A stretch of DNA of 18,350 nt from Hyphomicrobiales bacterium (GTDB lineage Bacteria; Pseudomonadota; Alphaproteobacteria; Rhizobiales; Beijerinckiaceae). Where the stretch lies: NCBI GenBank assembly GCA_015655535.1, contig JAATEW010000081.1:1-18350 (forward strand), given 5' to 3'. Both the position numbers and the translations under genes were made by a program. The notes under the pieces were generated by a model, which saw only the letters and a program-made list of their open reading frames with translations, made no database searches and was not told where the DNA came from. This document shows positions 12,822 to 18,350 of this stretch, one piece after another (position 1 is the stretch's first letter; the number at the start of each line of letters is the position of its first letter).

Positions 12822-13535
12822 TTATGCGATCACGCTTTTCTGCAGATCGACGAGCCGCGCGATACCGGTCTTCGCCAGATCCATCATCGCGTGCAATTCG
12901 GTCTCGCTGAACACGGCGGCCTCCGCTGTCGCCTGGATTTCGACAAGCGAGCCGCCACCCGTCATGACGAAATTGGCGTCGGTCTCGGCCGCGCTGTCTT
13001 CCTCATAATCGAGATCGAGGATCGCGGCGCCTTGCGAGATCCCGCAGGAAATCGCCGCCACATGATCGCGCAAGGGATGATCCTTGATGATCGAGCGGCC
13101 ATGCATCCATTTCAAACAATCATGCAAGGCGACCCAGGCACCGGTGATCGCCGCGGTGCGCGTGCCGCCGTCGGCCTGCAGCACATCGCAATCGAGCGTG
13201 ATCTGGCGTTCGCCCAAAGCCTGGAGATTGGTGACGGCGCGCAGGCTGCGTCCGATCAGACGCTGGATTTCCTGCGTGCGCCCGGATTGCTTGCCGGAGG
13301 TCGATTCGCGCCGCGTCCGCGTATGAGTGGCGCGCGGCAGCATGGAATATTCCGCCGTGACCCAGCCGCGGCCCTGGCCGCGCAACCATTGCGGCGGCTT
13401 ATCTTCGAGCGAGGCCGTACACAACACATGCGTGCCGCCAAATTTCACGAGGCACGAGCCTTCCGCATAACGCGCGACTGCGCGTTCGAGCGTGACGGTC
13501 CGCAGTTCATCGACAGCACGTTTGGAAGGACGCAT
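12822..13535 (-). CDS. rph: Ribonuclease PH
   Basis: 237 residues. A phosphorolytic 3'-to-5' exoribonuclease that trims tRNA precursors and works as a hexamer. The sequence starts MRPSKRAVDELRTVTLERAV, typical of the family. The conserved core MLPRATHTRTRRESTSGKQS (65-84) with GRTQEIQRLIGRSLRAV carries the phosphate-binding arginines. LDCDVLQADGGTRTAAITGA (113-132) carries the catalytic acidic residues and the GGTRT loop. No truncation is seen. Start: ATG 13535 with GGGA a few bases upstream. It is the first gene of the rph-rdgB operon. hrcA, a common divergent neighbour in Alphaproteobacteria, is not here; a small exported protein gene diverges instead. Confidence 0.96.
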   Translation of the reverse strand: MRPSKRAVDELRTVTLERAVARYAEGSCLVKFGGTHVLCTASLEDKPPQWLRGQGRGWVTAEYSMLPRATHTRTRRESTSGKQSGRTQEIQRLIGRSLRAVTNLQALGERQITLDCDVLQADGGTRTAAITGAWVALHDCLKWMHGRSIIKDHPLRDHVAAISCGISQGAAILDLDYEEDSAAETDANFVMTGGGSLVEIQATAEAAVFSETELHAMMDLAKTGIARLVDLQKSVIA

Positions 13536-13679
13536 GGTGATCCCGGGAAAAAAGACTGCCGCTTGTAGGAGTTTGGTCCGCGTCGCGCAACTGGCACAGA
13601 ATATCCTTTAAGAACATCCTTGGCCCGACGCCTAAAAATGTTTTAGCCTCGACGCGTGCGAAAAACACGCGAGGACTTC

Positions 13680-14024
13680 ATGATGCGGCGCATTTTCTTA
13701 CCGGTGATTTTAAGTCTCGCGGCGACCGCCGCCTTCGCGGCCGACAAGCCGACACGGGTCTGGAACCTGACGTCGCAAACCATCACCAATCTGCAATTGG
13801 CGCCGGCCGGCACGACAAACTTCGGCGAGAACCAATGTTTGAACGACAAGGACAAGACCGTCGAGCACGACGAGCGCCTAAAGGTCACCAATGTGGAGAC
13901 CGGCTCATATGACGTTAAAGTCGGCTATGAGGATGGCCGCACATGCTTTGTGAAGGACGTCGCGGTCGAGGTCGGAAAGGTGTTCTCGATCGAGGACAAG
14001 GACCTGAAAGATTGCAAGAAGTGA
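13680..14024 (+). CDS. Small exported protein of unknown function
   Basis: 114 residues. The signal peptide MMRRIFLPVILSLAATAAFA (1-20) has a standard AFA-A cleavage site. The mature part (94 residues) looks like a compact beta-sandwich: RVWNLTSQTITNLQLAPAGT, then VETGSYDVKVGYEDGRTCFV and VAVEVGKVFSIEDKDLKDCK. It has three cysteines (QCLND, RTCFV, KDCKK), of which two may form a disulfide in the periplasm. Family not recognised beyond 'periplasmic hypothetical'. Start: ATG 13680, with GAGG 5 nt upstream; ATG 13683 is equally possible. The frame extends to 13656 but that adds no sensible residues. A hairpin follows directly. A short CTAAAA-ATG-TTTTAG palindrome (13632-13646) lies in the promoter region. 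Confidence 0.75.
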   Translation: MMRRIFLPVILSLAATAAFAADKPTRVWNLTSQTITNLQLAPAGTTNFGENQCLNDKDKTVEHDERLKVTNVETGSYDVKVGYEDGRTCFVKDVAVEVGKVFSIEDKDLKDCKK

Positions 14025-14041
14025 GGGCTGTCCTTCCCCAC

Positions 14042-14069
14042 ACCAAACTCGGGCCTGCCCGAGTTTGGT
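14042..14069. terminator. Strong hairpin after the small exported gene
   Basis: ACCAAACTCGGGC and GCCCGAGTTTGGT, 13-bp perfect arms with 2 nt between, 17 nt after the TGA. Followed by CACTTTAG, so the T tract is poor, but the stem is strong. Confidence 0.6.
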
Positions 14070-14083
14070 CACTTTAGATGCGT

Positions 14084-14103
14084 AAGTCGGACGAGTCCGA
14101 CTT
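14084..14103. repeat. Second hairpin in the same intergenic region
   Basis: AAGTCGGAC-GA-GTCCGACTT, 9-bp perfect arms, extendable by a G-U and two G-C pairs on the outside. It stands between the terminator-like hairpin and copy 1 of the structured repeat. Confidence 0.55.
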
Positions 14104-14113
14104 GCGGTTTGGA

Positions 14114-14208
14114 AGGTGGCGATGGCGAAGCCATCGCCGGATGGGGTTGAAGCTAGACGTGGCACCCACCCGTCGGCTTCGCTGACACCCTCCCCTTTTC
14201 AAAGGAGG
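14114..14208. repeat. Structured intergenic repeat, copy 1
   Basis: About 95 nt, closely matching 15016-15114 in the same orientation. Hairpin A is GGCGATGG-CGAAG-CCATCGCC (14118-14138). Hairpin B is GTCGGC-TTC-GCTGAC (14172-14186, one G-U pair). A third, imperfect one is formed by CCTCCCC...GGAGG at the end. Repeats with the ACCCGTCGGCTTCG...CACCCTCCCCTTTT core are familiar in alphaproteobacterial intergenic DNA. Confidence 0.75.
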
Positions 14209-14246
14209 TATGTGCGCCCGCGTTCGTTGGTTATGACTCAATATGG

Positions 14247-14290
14247 GTATGGCCATACTCCGGATTGCTTGTAATGCAATTTAGCATTAC
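14247..14290. promoter_or_regulatory. Two palindromes, probable toxin-antitoxin operator and promoter
   Basis: GTATGGCCATAC (14247-14258, 12-bp perfect palindrome) and GTAATGC-AATTTA-GCATTAC (14271-14290, 7-bp arms), 27-59 nt before the antitoxin ATG. A loose -35/-10 pair, TTGCTT-N17-TACTAA (14265-14293), overlaps the second. AbrB-type antitoxins usually bind such sites to repress their own operon. Confidence 0.55.
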
Positions 14291-14316
14291 TAAATCCCTG
14301 TGATGAGGGATTTATC

Positions 14317-14535
14317 ATGACCACCAAATTGACCGTCACAGCCCGCGGACAGGTCACGTTCCGTAAGGATGTTCTTCAACACCTCGGCGTGCATCCCGGC
14401 GAAAAAATCGAACTGGACAAGTTGCCGGACGGACGCGTCGCACTGCGGGCGGCGCGGCCAAGCGGAACGATTGATGATTTTCTAGGCCTGCTTGCCCGCA
14501 AAACGAAAAAGGTCGCCACGCTCGAGGAGATCTAA
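14317..14535 (+). CDS. vapB: AbrB/SpoVT-type antitoxin (VapB-like)
   Basis: 72 residues. Residues 3-47 (TKLTVTARGQVTFRKDVLQH and LGVHPGEKIELDKLPDGRVAL) form the swapped-hairpin DNA-binding domain of AbrB/MazE-like proteins, with the standard 'GQVTxRKdv' and 'PGekiel' turns. The tail from residue 50 (SGTIDDFLGLLARKTKKVAT) would wrap the toxin. The protein should neutralise the PIN toxin encoded 32 nt downstream and repress the operon. Start ATG 14317, with GAGGG 7 nt upstream. It is bracketed, with its toxin, by direct repeats at 14114 and 15016. The symbol is used in the broad sense. Confidence 0.88.
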   Translation: MTTKLTVTARGQVTFRKDVLQHLGVHPGEKIELDKLPDGRVALRAARPSGTIDDFLGLLARKTKKVATLEEI

Positions 14536-14567
14536 GAGGCTGCGGCCGCGGGCTGGGCCGGACGGAA

Positions 14568-14966
14568 ATGAAGGTCACCGCCGACACCAATGTCCTCGTC
14601 CGCGCCGTCGTCCGCGATGACGAACGGCAGGCGCGCGCCGCAGCCAAGGCGCTTAGGGAGGCCGAGATCATCGCCGTCTCGCTGCCGAGCCTCTGCGAAT
14701 TCGTATGGGTGCTGCGCCGGGTCTATGATTTTGGCGCGCCGGAGATTGCCGCCGCGATCGAAACGCTTATCAATACGGCAAATGTTGCCGTCAATCGGGC
14801 GGCGACTGAGAGCGGATTGTCGATTCTCAAGGCCGGCGGCGATTTTGCCGATGGGCTGATCGCTTATGAGGGGACTTGGCTCGGCGGCGAGACCTTCGTG
14901 TCTTTTGACAAGAAAGCGATTGCTCTGCTCGCGAAACAAGGACAGCCGACGAAGCTGTTGGCGTGA
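14568..14966 (+). CDS. vapC: PIN-domain toxin ribonuclease (VapC-like)
   Basis: 132 residues, a complete PIN domain. The four acidic metal-binding positions are visible: Asp6 (ADTNVLVR), Glu44 (SLCEFVWVL), Asp95 (GDFADGLIA) and Asp114 (FVSFDKKA). VapC-type toxins cut tRNA or rRNA and stop growth when the antitoxin is lost. The domain appears intact, so the toxin is probably active. Start ATG 14568, with GGA about 5 nt upstream, 32 nt after the antitoxin stop. The two genes form an operon. Copy 2 of the structured repeat follows after about 50 nt. Confidence 0.9.
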   Translation: MKVTADTNVLVRAVVRDDERQARAAAKALREAEIIAVSLPSLCEFVWVLRRVYDFGAPEIAAAIETLINTANVAVNRAATESGLSILKAGGDFADGLIAYEGTWLGGETFVSFDKKAIALLAKQGQPTKLLA

Positions 14967-15015
14967 AGCATCAGCAGGTAAGCCTGCGCTGGCTCATCCC
15001 TCCCCTGAAAGGTGA

Positions 15016-15114
15016 AGCTGGCGATGGCGAAGCCATTGCCGGACGGGGTTGAAACTAGACGCGACACCCCACCCGTCAGCTTCGCTGACACCCTCCCCTT
15101 TTCTAGGGGAGGGA
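15016..15114. repeat. Structured intergenic repeat, copy 2
   Basis: About 99 nt, same orientation as copy 1 and differing at only about ten positions before the end. Hairpin A is GGCGATGG-CGAAG-CCATTGCC (15020-15040, one G-U pair). Hairpin B is GTCAGC-TTC-GCTGAC (15075-15089, perfect). It ends in a strong hairpin CCCTCCCCT-TTTCT-AGGGGAGGG (15091-15113), which could end transcription from vapC and from pqqE, since both point towards it. Confidence 0.75.
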
Positions 15115-15137
15115 TCGCCAATGATCCAGATGCGGAC

Positions 15138-16271
15138 CTATTCCACCGGCGCCGTGGCCTTCAGGCGCCGATAGACATAGTCCGGAATCGGCGCGTTATC
15201 GTCGGCGAACATCTCCGTCACCGCCGCGATCTTGTCGTGGTGAGGCGAGAGATGGCAGACCGGATCGGCCTCCGTCGCATCGCCGGTGAGCGCCAGCGCC
15301 TGACAGCGGCAACCGCCGTAATCGATCAATTTGCGTTCGCAGGAGCGGCAGGGCTCCTTCATCCAGTCCGTGCCGCGGAACGCATTGAAGGCCGGCGAAG
15401 CGCTCCAGATGTCCATCAGCGAATGATCGCGGACGCTCCAATGTTCGAGATTGGGGATCGTCTCCGACGCATGGCAGGGCAAGGCCATGCCCTTCGGCGT
15501 GATGTTCATGGTGCGCTTGGCCCAGCCGCCCATGCAGGCTTTGGGATGTTTCGCATGATAGTCCGGGATGACATGATCGATGACGATCGTGCCCGCATAT
15601 TTGCCTTTCAGCGCTTCGACCTCGGCGATCGCAATTTCAGCCTGAGCGCGGGTCGGCATCAGCGCGGCACGGTTGACGAGGCCCCAGCCATAATATTGCG
15701 CATGGGCGATCTCGACACGCCTTGCGCCGAGTTCGACTGCGAGTTCCACCATGCGGCCGGCGCGCGTGACATTGGCGCGATGGATGACGGCATTGACCGT
15801 CAGCGGCAGGTTGTTGTCCGTCACAGCCTTGGCGACGATCTGCTTCTTGGCGTAGGCGCCTTCATAGCCCGCGATCTTATCGGCCGATTTCGCTTCGGCG
15901 TCCTGGATCGAAAGCTGGACGTGGTCGAGGCCAGCGTCGGCCAGCGCCTTCACCTTCTCCGGCGTCAGGCCGATGCCCGAGGTGATGAGATTGGTATAGA
16001 GCCCCACCTTGTAGCAATGCGCGACGATCTCAAGGAGATCATGCCTAGCTGCGGGCTCACCACCCGAAAGATGCGCATGCAGAACACCAGCGGCGGCCGC
16101 TTCCGAAAAAACGCGAAGCCAGGTCTCGGTATCGAGCTCGTCGGCGCGGGCATCCATCTCGAGCGGATTGGAGCAATAGGGGCAGCCGAGCGGGCAGCGA
16201 TGCGTGAGTTCGGCCAGAAGGCCGACCGGCGCGGCGACGGCGGGTTTCGGCGGGACAACAGGTGCGTTCAC
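15138..16271 (-). CDS. pqqE: PqqA peptide cyclase (radical SAM enzyme)
   Basis: 377 residues. It makes the Glu-Tyr carbon-carbon cross-link in the PqqA precursor, the first step of PQQ synthesis, together with PqqD. The radical SAM cluster motif is Cys26-x3-Cys30-x2-Cys33 (HRCPLGCPYC), followed by SGGEPAARHDL (about 69-79). The C-terminal SPASM domain has cysteines in KACMGGWAKR, LPCHAS, EPCRSCERK and GGCRCQA for auxiliary iron-sulfur clusters. The length is normal. The start is GTG 16271, overlapping the pqqD stop in GTGA, so translation is coupled. It is the last gene of the cluster. A long open frame on the opposite strand is only its shadow. Confidence 0.96.
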   Translation of the reverse strand: MNAPVVPPKPAVAAPVGLLAELTHRCPLGCPYCSNPLEMDARADELDTETWLRVFSEAAAAGVLHAHLSGGEPAARHDLLEIVAHCYKVGLYTNLITSGIGLTPEKVKALADAGLDHVQLSIQDAEAKSADKIAGYEGAYAKKQIVAKAVTDNNLPLTVNAVIHRANVTRAGRMVELAVELGARRVEIAHAQYYGWGLVNRAALMPTRAQAEIAIAEVEALKGKYAGTIVIDHVIPDYHAKHPKACMGGWAKRTMNITPKGMALPCHASETIPNLEHWSVRDHSLMDIWSASPAFNAFRGTDWMKEPCRSCERKLIDYGGCRCQALALTGDATEADPVCHLSPHHDKIAAVTEMFADDNAPIPDYVYRRLKATAPVE

Positions 16272-16555
16272 AGGTCCACCATCCGTTTGGTTGCGAGTTC
16301 CGTCAGCATGGCGCGCACATCTCTATCGATGATGGCGCGATCCGCTTTGAACGTCGCGGCGAGATCGTCAACGATCTCACTCAATGTGGCGACGCCGTCG
16401 CAGCGCTTCAAGATTTCGACGGCGATCGCATCGGTTTTGACGACGCGCTCAGGCGCCAGCAACATCCATTCATTGCGCGTCTCATCGAGCTTCAGCCGAA
16501 CGCCGCGCGGCAGATGCGGCTTCGACTGATCCTCGAGTTGGACAGGTCCGCTCAC
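16268..16555 (-). CDS. pqqD: PqqA binding protein
   Basis: 95 residues, the usual PqqD size. The peptide chaperone binds the PqqA precursor and presents it to PqqE, as a small winged-helix RRE (RiPP recognition element) domain. Key segments are PRGVRLKLDETRNEWMLLAP (about 16-35), ERVVKTDAIAVEILKRCDG and the final LTELATKRMVDL. The start is GTG 16555, overlapping the pqqC stop as GTGA. The frame opens 38 codons earlier, but that part lies inside pqqC and has no PqqD character. The stop likewise overlaps the pqqE start. Confidence 0.93.
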   Translation of the reverse strand: MSGPVQLEDQSKPHLPRGVRLKLDETRNEWMLLAPERVVKTDAIAVEILKRCDGVATLSEIVDDLAATFKADRAIIDRDVRAMLTELATKRMVDL

Positions 16556-17325
16556 GCCGCCTTGCCTTGCTGAGCCACATGGGTGCCGGGCACCCAGACG
16601 CCGGCCGGCGGCAGCTTGTCGATATAGGCCGTCCAGATCGCGTCGAGCTGCGTCCAAAGCACATGGCATTTGAATTCGAGCGCGGCGACGACGAGATCCT
16701 GCTGTTCGCGCGTCTTGGCGTGTTCCTTGACGTAAGCCAGAGCAAACTCGCTGTCGCGCTTGGCCTGTTCCGGCCGCGCGGTGAAATAGGCGAGCGTCTC
16801 TTTGCTGACGAAATCATAATGGGCCAGCATGCCGGTGACGCGTTCACCGATGATCGTCGGCGAAAAGAGTTCGGTCAGAGAAGACGCCACCGCCTCAAGC
16901 AAGGTGCGCTCCTTGCAGAAATTAATATAGGCATCGACCGCGAAACGCGTGCCGGGCAGAATGCCCACCGTCGATTTCACATAATCGCGCGAGAAGCCGA
17001 GACTGTCGGTGAGCTTCAGCCAGCGCTCGATACCGCCATCGCCTTCCTTGAGCCCGTCGTGATCCTCAATGCGCTTGCGCCAGGCGCGACGATCGTCGGC
17101 ATCGTTCATGCGGGTCAGGACGGCCGCGTCCTTGATCGGAATCGAGGCTTGATAATAGTAGCGATTCAGCGCCCAGGCCTGCACTTCTTCGTAAGTGCAT
17201 TGGCCGCTGTACTGGCGCTTATGGAAGCGGTGGAGATTATGGTAGCGCTCGGCGCCCGTAAGGCGCAAAACGGCTTCCAATTCATCGTGGCTCATCAGAG
17301 CATCGGACTTGCCCGGCTGGCTCAT
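16552..17325 (-). CDS. pqqC: Pyrroloquinoline-quinone synthase
   Basis: 257 residues, the usual length. A cofactor-free oxidase that carries out the last step, ring closure and eight-electron oxidation of AHQQ to PQQ. The sequence matches PqqC throughout: RYHNLHRFHKRQYSGQCTYE (27-46), ALNRYYYQASIPIKDAAVLT (52-71), RKRIEDHDGLKEGDGGIERW (83-102) and YDFVSKETLAYFTARPEQAK (about 168-187). The His and Tyr residues in these segments line the active-site pocket in the family. Start ATG 17325 has GAGG 7 nt upstream (TCATATGATGAGGAGGGTGACGCT-type leader, GGAGG clearly visible). A 151-nt gap separates it from pqqB, longer than the other junctions, so a second promoter is possible there. Confidence 0.97.
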   Translation of the reverse strand: MSQPGKSDALMSHDELEAVLRLTGAERYHNLHRFHKRQYSGQCTYEEVQAWALNRYYYQASIPIKDAAVLTRMNDADDRRAWRKRIEDHDGLKEGDGGIERWLKLTDSLGFSRDYVKSTVGILPGTRFAVDAYINFCKERTLLEAVASSLTELFSPTIIGERVTGMLAHYDFVSKETLAYFTARPEQAKRDSEFALAYVKEHAKTREQQDLVVAALEFKCHVLWTQLDAIWTAYIDKLPPAGVWVPGTHVAQQGKAA

Positions 17326-17476
17326 AGCGTCACCCTCCTCATCATATCAGTTTTAAAGCGCATCACTTCGGGGAGCGCTTCCGATCGGAAATTCCGACCG
17401 GTTAGAATGTGTTCGAGATGTCTCGGCCGAATTTGTTCTGAATCAAAAAAGCCGGGTTACATTTTCGAAAGGATTC
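17326..17476. other. pqqB-pqqC intergenic gap
   Basis: 151 nt inside an otherwise overlapping gene cluster. It holds a perfect 12-bp palindrome TTCCGATCGGAA (17379-17390), a run of six T on the minus strand (about 17445-17450) without a clear stem, and the pqqC ribosome site. An internal promoter or a processing site is possible, but nothing can be named. Confidence 0.4.
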
Positions 17477-18350
17477 CTAAAGAACGACTTCCATTCCGTC
17501 ATAGGCGACGTCCCATCCGGCCGCCGTCACCTTTGCCCGCTCCGGCGAATCCTCGATCAGAACCGGGTTCGTATTATTGATATGCACGAAGATCTTGCGG
17601 CCGATGTTGACATCGGCGAGCGAATGCAAAGAGCCCTTTTCGCCGCTCATCGCGACATGGCCCATGCGCCAAGCGGTTTTTTGCGAGAGGCCGAGATCGA
17701 CCATTTCCGTATCGGTGAAGGTCGTGCCGTCGAAGAACAAAACTTCCGCGCCGGAAATGCGCTCCTTGACGGCGGGTGTCACTTCCGCGCAGCCGGGTAT
17801 GTAAAAGAACGTCTTCTGCCCATCTGTGATTTCGAGGCCGACCGTGTTTTCGGTCAGGCCGCCGATCTCGACATGATCCTTCTCCATCCAGAGAGGATCC
17901 TTGCCGGGAACCGCGAAGGGCGTCACGAAGAGGCCGAGGCCCGTATCGATGCGCTGATCGAGCGACACCGCGTTGGTTTGAACAAGGTTCTTGTTCAGCA
18001 CGCCGAAGACGCCGACCGAAGTCTGCGCCAGCGTGGTCTTGCTGCCGAAGAGCGCAAAACTCTGCGACTCTCTGAGCGTCAGCAATCCGGTCAGATGATC
18101 GACGTCGCCATTGGTGACGTAGACGCCGGCTATGGGTGATTGCCTGCTCGCACCGCGTGGATGCAGAAACGGCGACGAGAGGATTTGCTGGCGAAGATCG
18201 GGCGAGGCGTTGAGCAGAAGCCAACGTTCACCGTCGGCACTGATCGCCAAGCTCGATTGACTTCTTGGCTTGACCCGCTTGTCGCCGCTCCAAGCCAGCT
18301 GGCAGACCGGACAGAGGCAATTCCACTGGGGAAAACCGCCTCCGGCCGCC
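17477..18350 (-). CDS. pqqB: PQQ biosynthesis protein PqqB (5' end beyond the window)
   Basis: About 290 visible residues of a metallo-beta-lactamase-fold protein that acts in the middle of PQQ synthesis, hydroxylating the cross-linked Glu-Tyr dipeptide. The frame is open to the window edge, and the first visible residues read AAGGGFPQWNCLCPVCQLAW, the conserved PqqB N-terminus with the CxCxxC zinc site. Further on come NASPDLRQQIL, VTNGDVDHLTGLLTLRE (metal-binding region) and LFFDGTTFTDTEM. It ends HINNTNPVLIEDSPERAKVT...VAYDGMEVVL, also typical. Only about 10-20 residues should be missing. TTG 18250 is an internal codon and not the start. pqqA should lie just outside the right edge. Confidence 0.95.
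   Translation of the reverse strand, partial: AAGGGFPQWNCLCPVCQLAWSGDKRVKPRSQSSLAISADGERWLLLNASPDLRQQILSSPFLHPRGASRQSPIAGVYVTNGDVDHLTGLLTLRESQSFALFGSKTTLAQTSVGVFGVLNKNLVQTNAVSLDQRIDTGLGLFVTPFAVPGKDPLWMEKDHVEIGGLTENTVGLEITDGQKTFFYIPGCAEVTPAVKERISGAEVLFFDGTTFTDTEMVDLGLSQKTAWRMGHVAMSGEKGSLHSLADVNIGRKIFVHINNTNPVLIEDSPERAKVTAAGWDVAYDGMEVVL

Noticed and set aside
12148..13008. 286-codon plus-strand frame over rdgB and the end of rph
   Set aside because: Antisense to two clear housekeeping genes; no ribosome site or family character.
14114..15114. Insertion sequence or transposon around vapBC
   Set aside because: No transposase gene and the flanking copies are direct, not inverted; the data support only repeats bracketing the module.
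15012..16529. 505-codon open frame on the plus strand across pqqE and pqqD
   Set aside because: It is antisense to two well-recognised PQQ genes and its residue composition (Arg/His/Asp-rich) is that of a GC-rich shadow frame.

Overview
The window looks like chromosomal DNA from a GC-rich alphaproteobacterium of the order Hyphomicrobiales (Rhizobiales), probably Beijerinckiaceae-like or another methylotroph or acidophile relative. The reasons are the protein style of UvrB, RNase PH, RdgB and FabH, a pqqB-C-D-E cluster (PQQ is the cofactor of methanol and glucose dehydrogenases), EcfG-type general-stress promoters, and small conserved proteins of Rhizobiales type. The genus assignment is inference.

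Layout. 1-501 is the 3' end of uvrB. 502-3137 is an accessory stretch, visibly A/T-richer at its left end. It holds a TIR-like gene of the 'SWQSD' type on the minus strand, broken into two frames by an apparent one-base loss, then a secreted protein of unknown function, then a second TIR-like protein (PF08937/ThsB type). 3429-4934 encodes an S10-type serine carboxypeptidase without a signal peptide. 5023-5862 is a tandem pair of small exported paralogs, each with its own matching EcfG-like promoter and terminator. 5880-7705 (minus strand) holds a FabH-like KAS III, a small conserved protein and a CsbD-like stress protein with a perfect EcfG promoter. 8075-10297 carries a CorA-type metal transporter, an ArsR-type regulator and an SDR oxidoreductase with a palindromic operator candidate between the last two.

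10298-11705 contains a luciferase-like (LLM) flavin oxidoreductase surrounded by palindromic intergenic elements, including a 66-nt hairpin with 14-bp arms. 11706-12029 is a small conserved protein. 12193-13535 is the rph-rdgB operon (tRNA 3' processing and nucleotide-pool cleaning). 13680-14024 is a small exported protein. 14317-14966 is a toxin-antitoxin pair (AbrB-type antitoxin plus PIN toxin) with two operator-like palindromes. It is bracketed by two direct copies of a structured repeat of about 95 nt. 15138-18350 is the PQQ biosynthesis cluster on the minus strand, pqqB (5' end cut by the window), pqqC, pqqD and pqqE. The last three overlap by GTGA junctions. No pqqA is inside the window.

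The genes fall into five themes. They are housekeeping (uvrB, rph, rdgB), general stress response (csbD-like and the paralog pair, linked by promoter sequence), selfish or defence-like DNA (two TIR-like genes, vapBC-like pair, repeats), PQQ cofactor synthesis, and isolated metabolic enzymes. I saw no CRISPR array, tRNA, rRNA or complete insertion sequence. The most interesting observations are the frame break in the TIR-like gene, the duplicated small exported gene with its stress promoter, and the repeat-bracketed toxin-antitoxin module.
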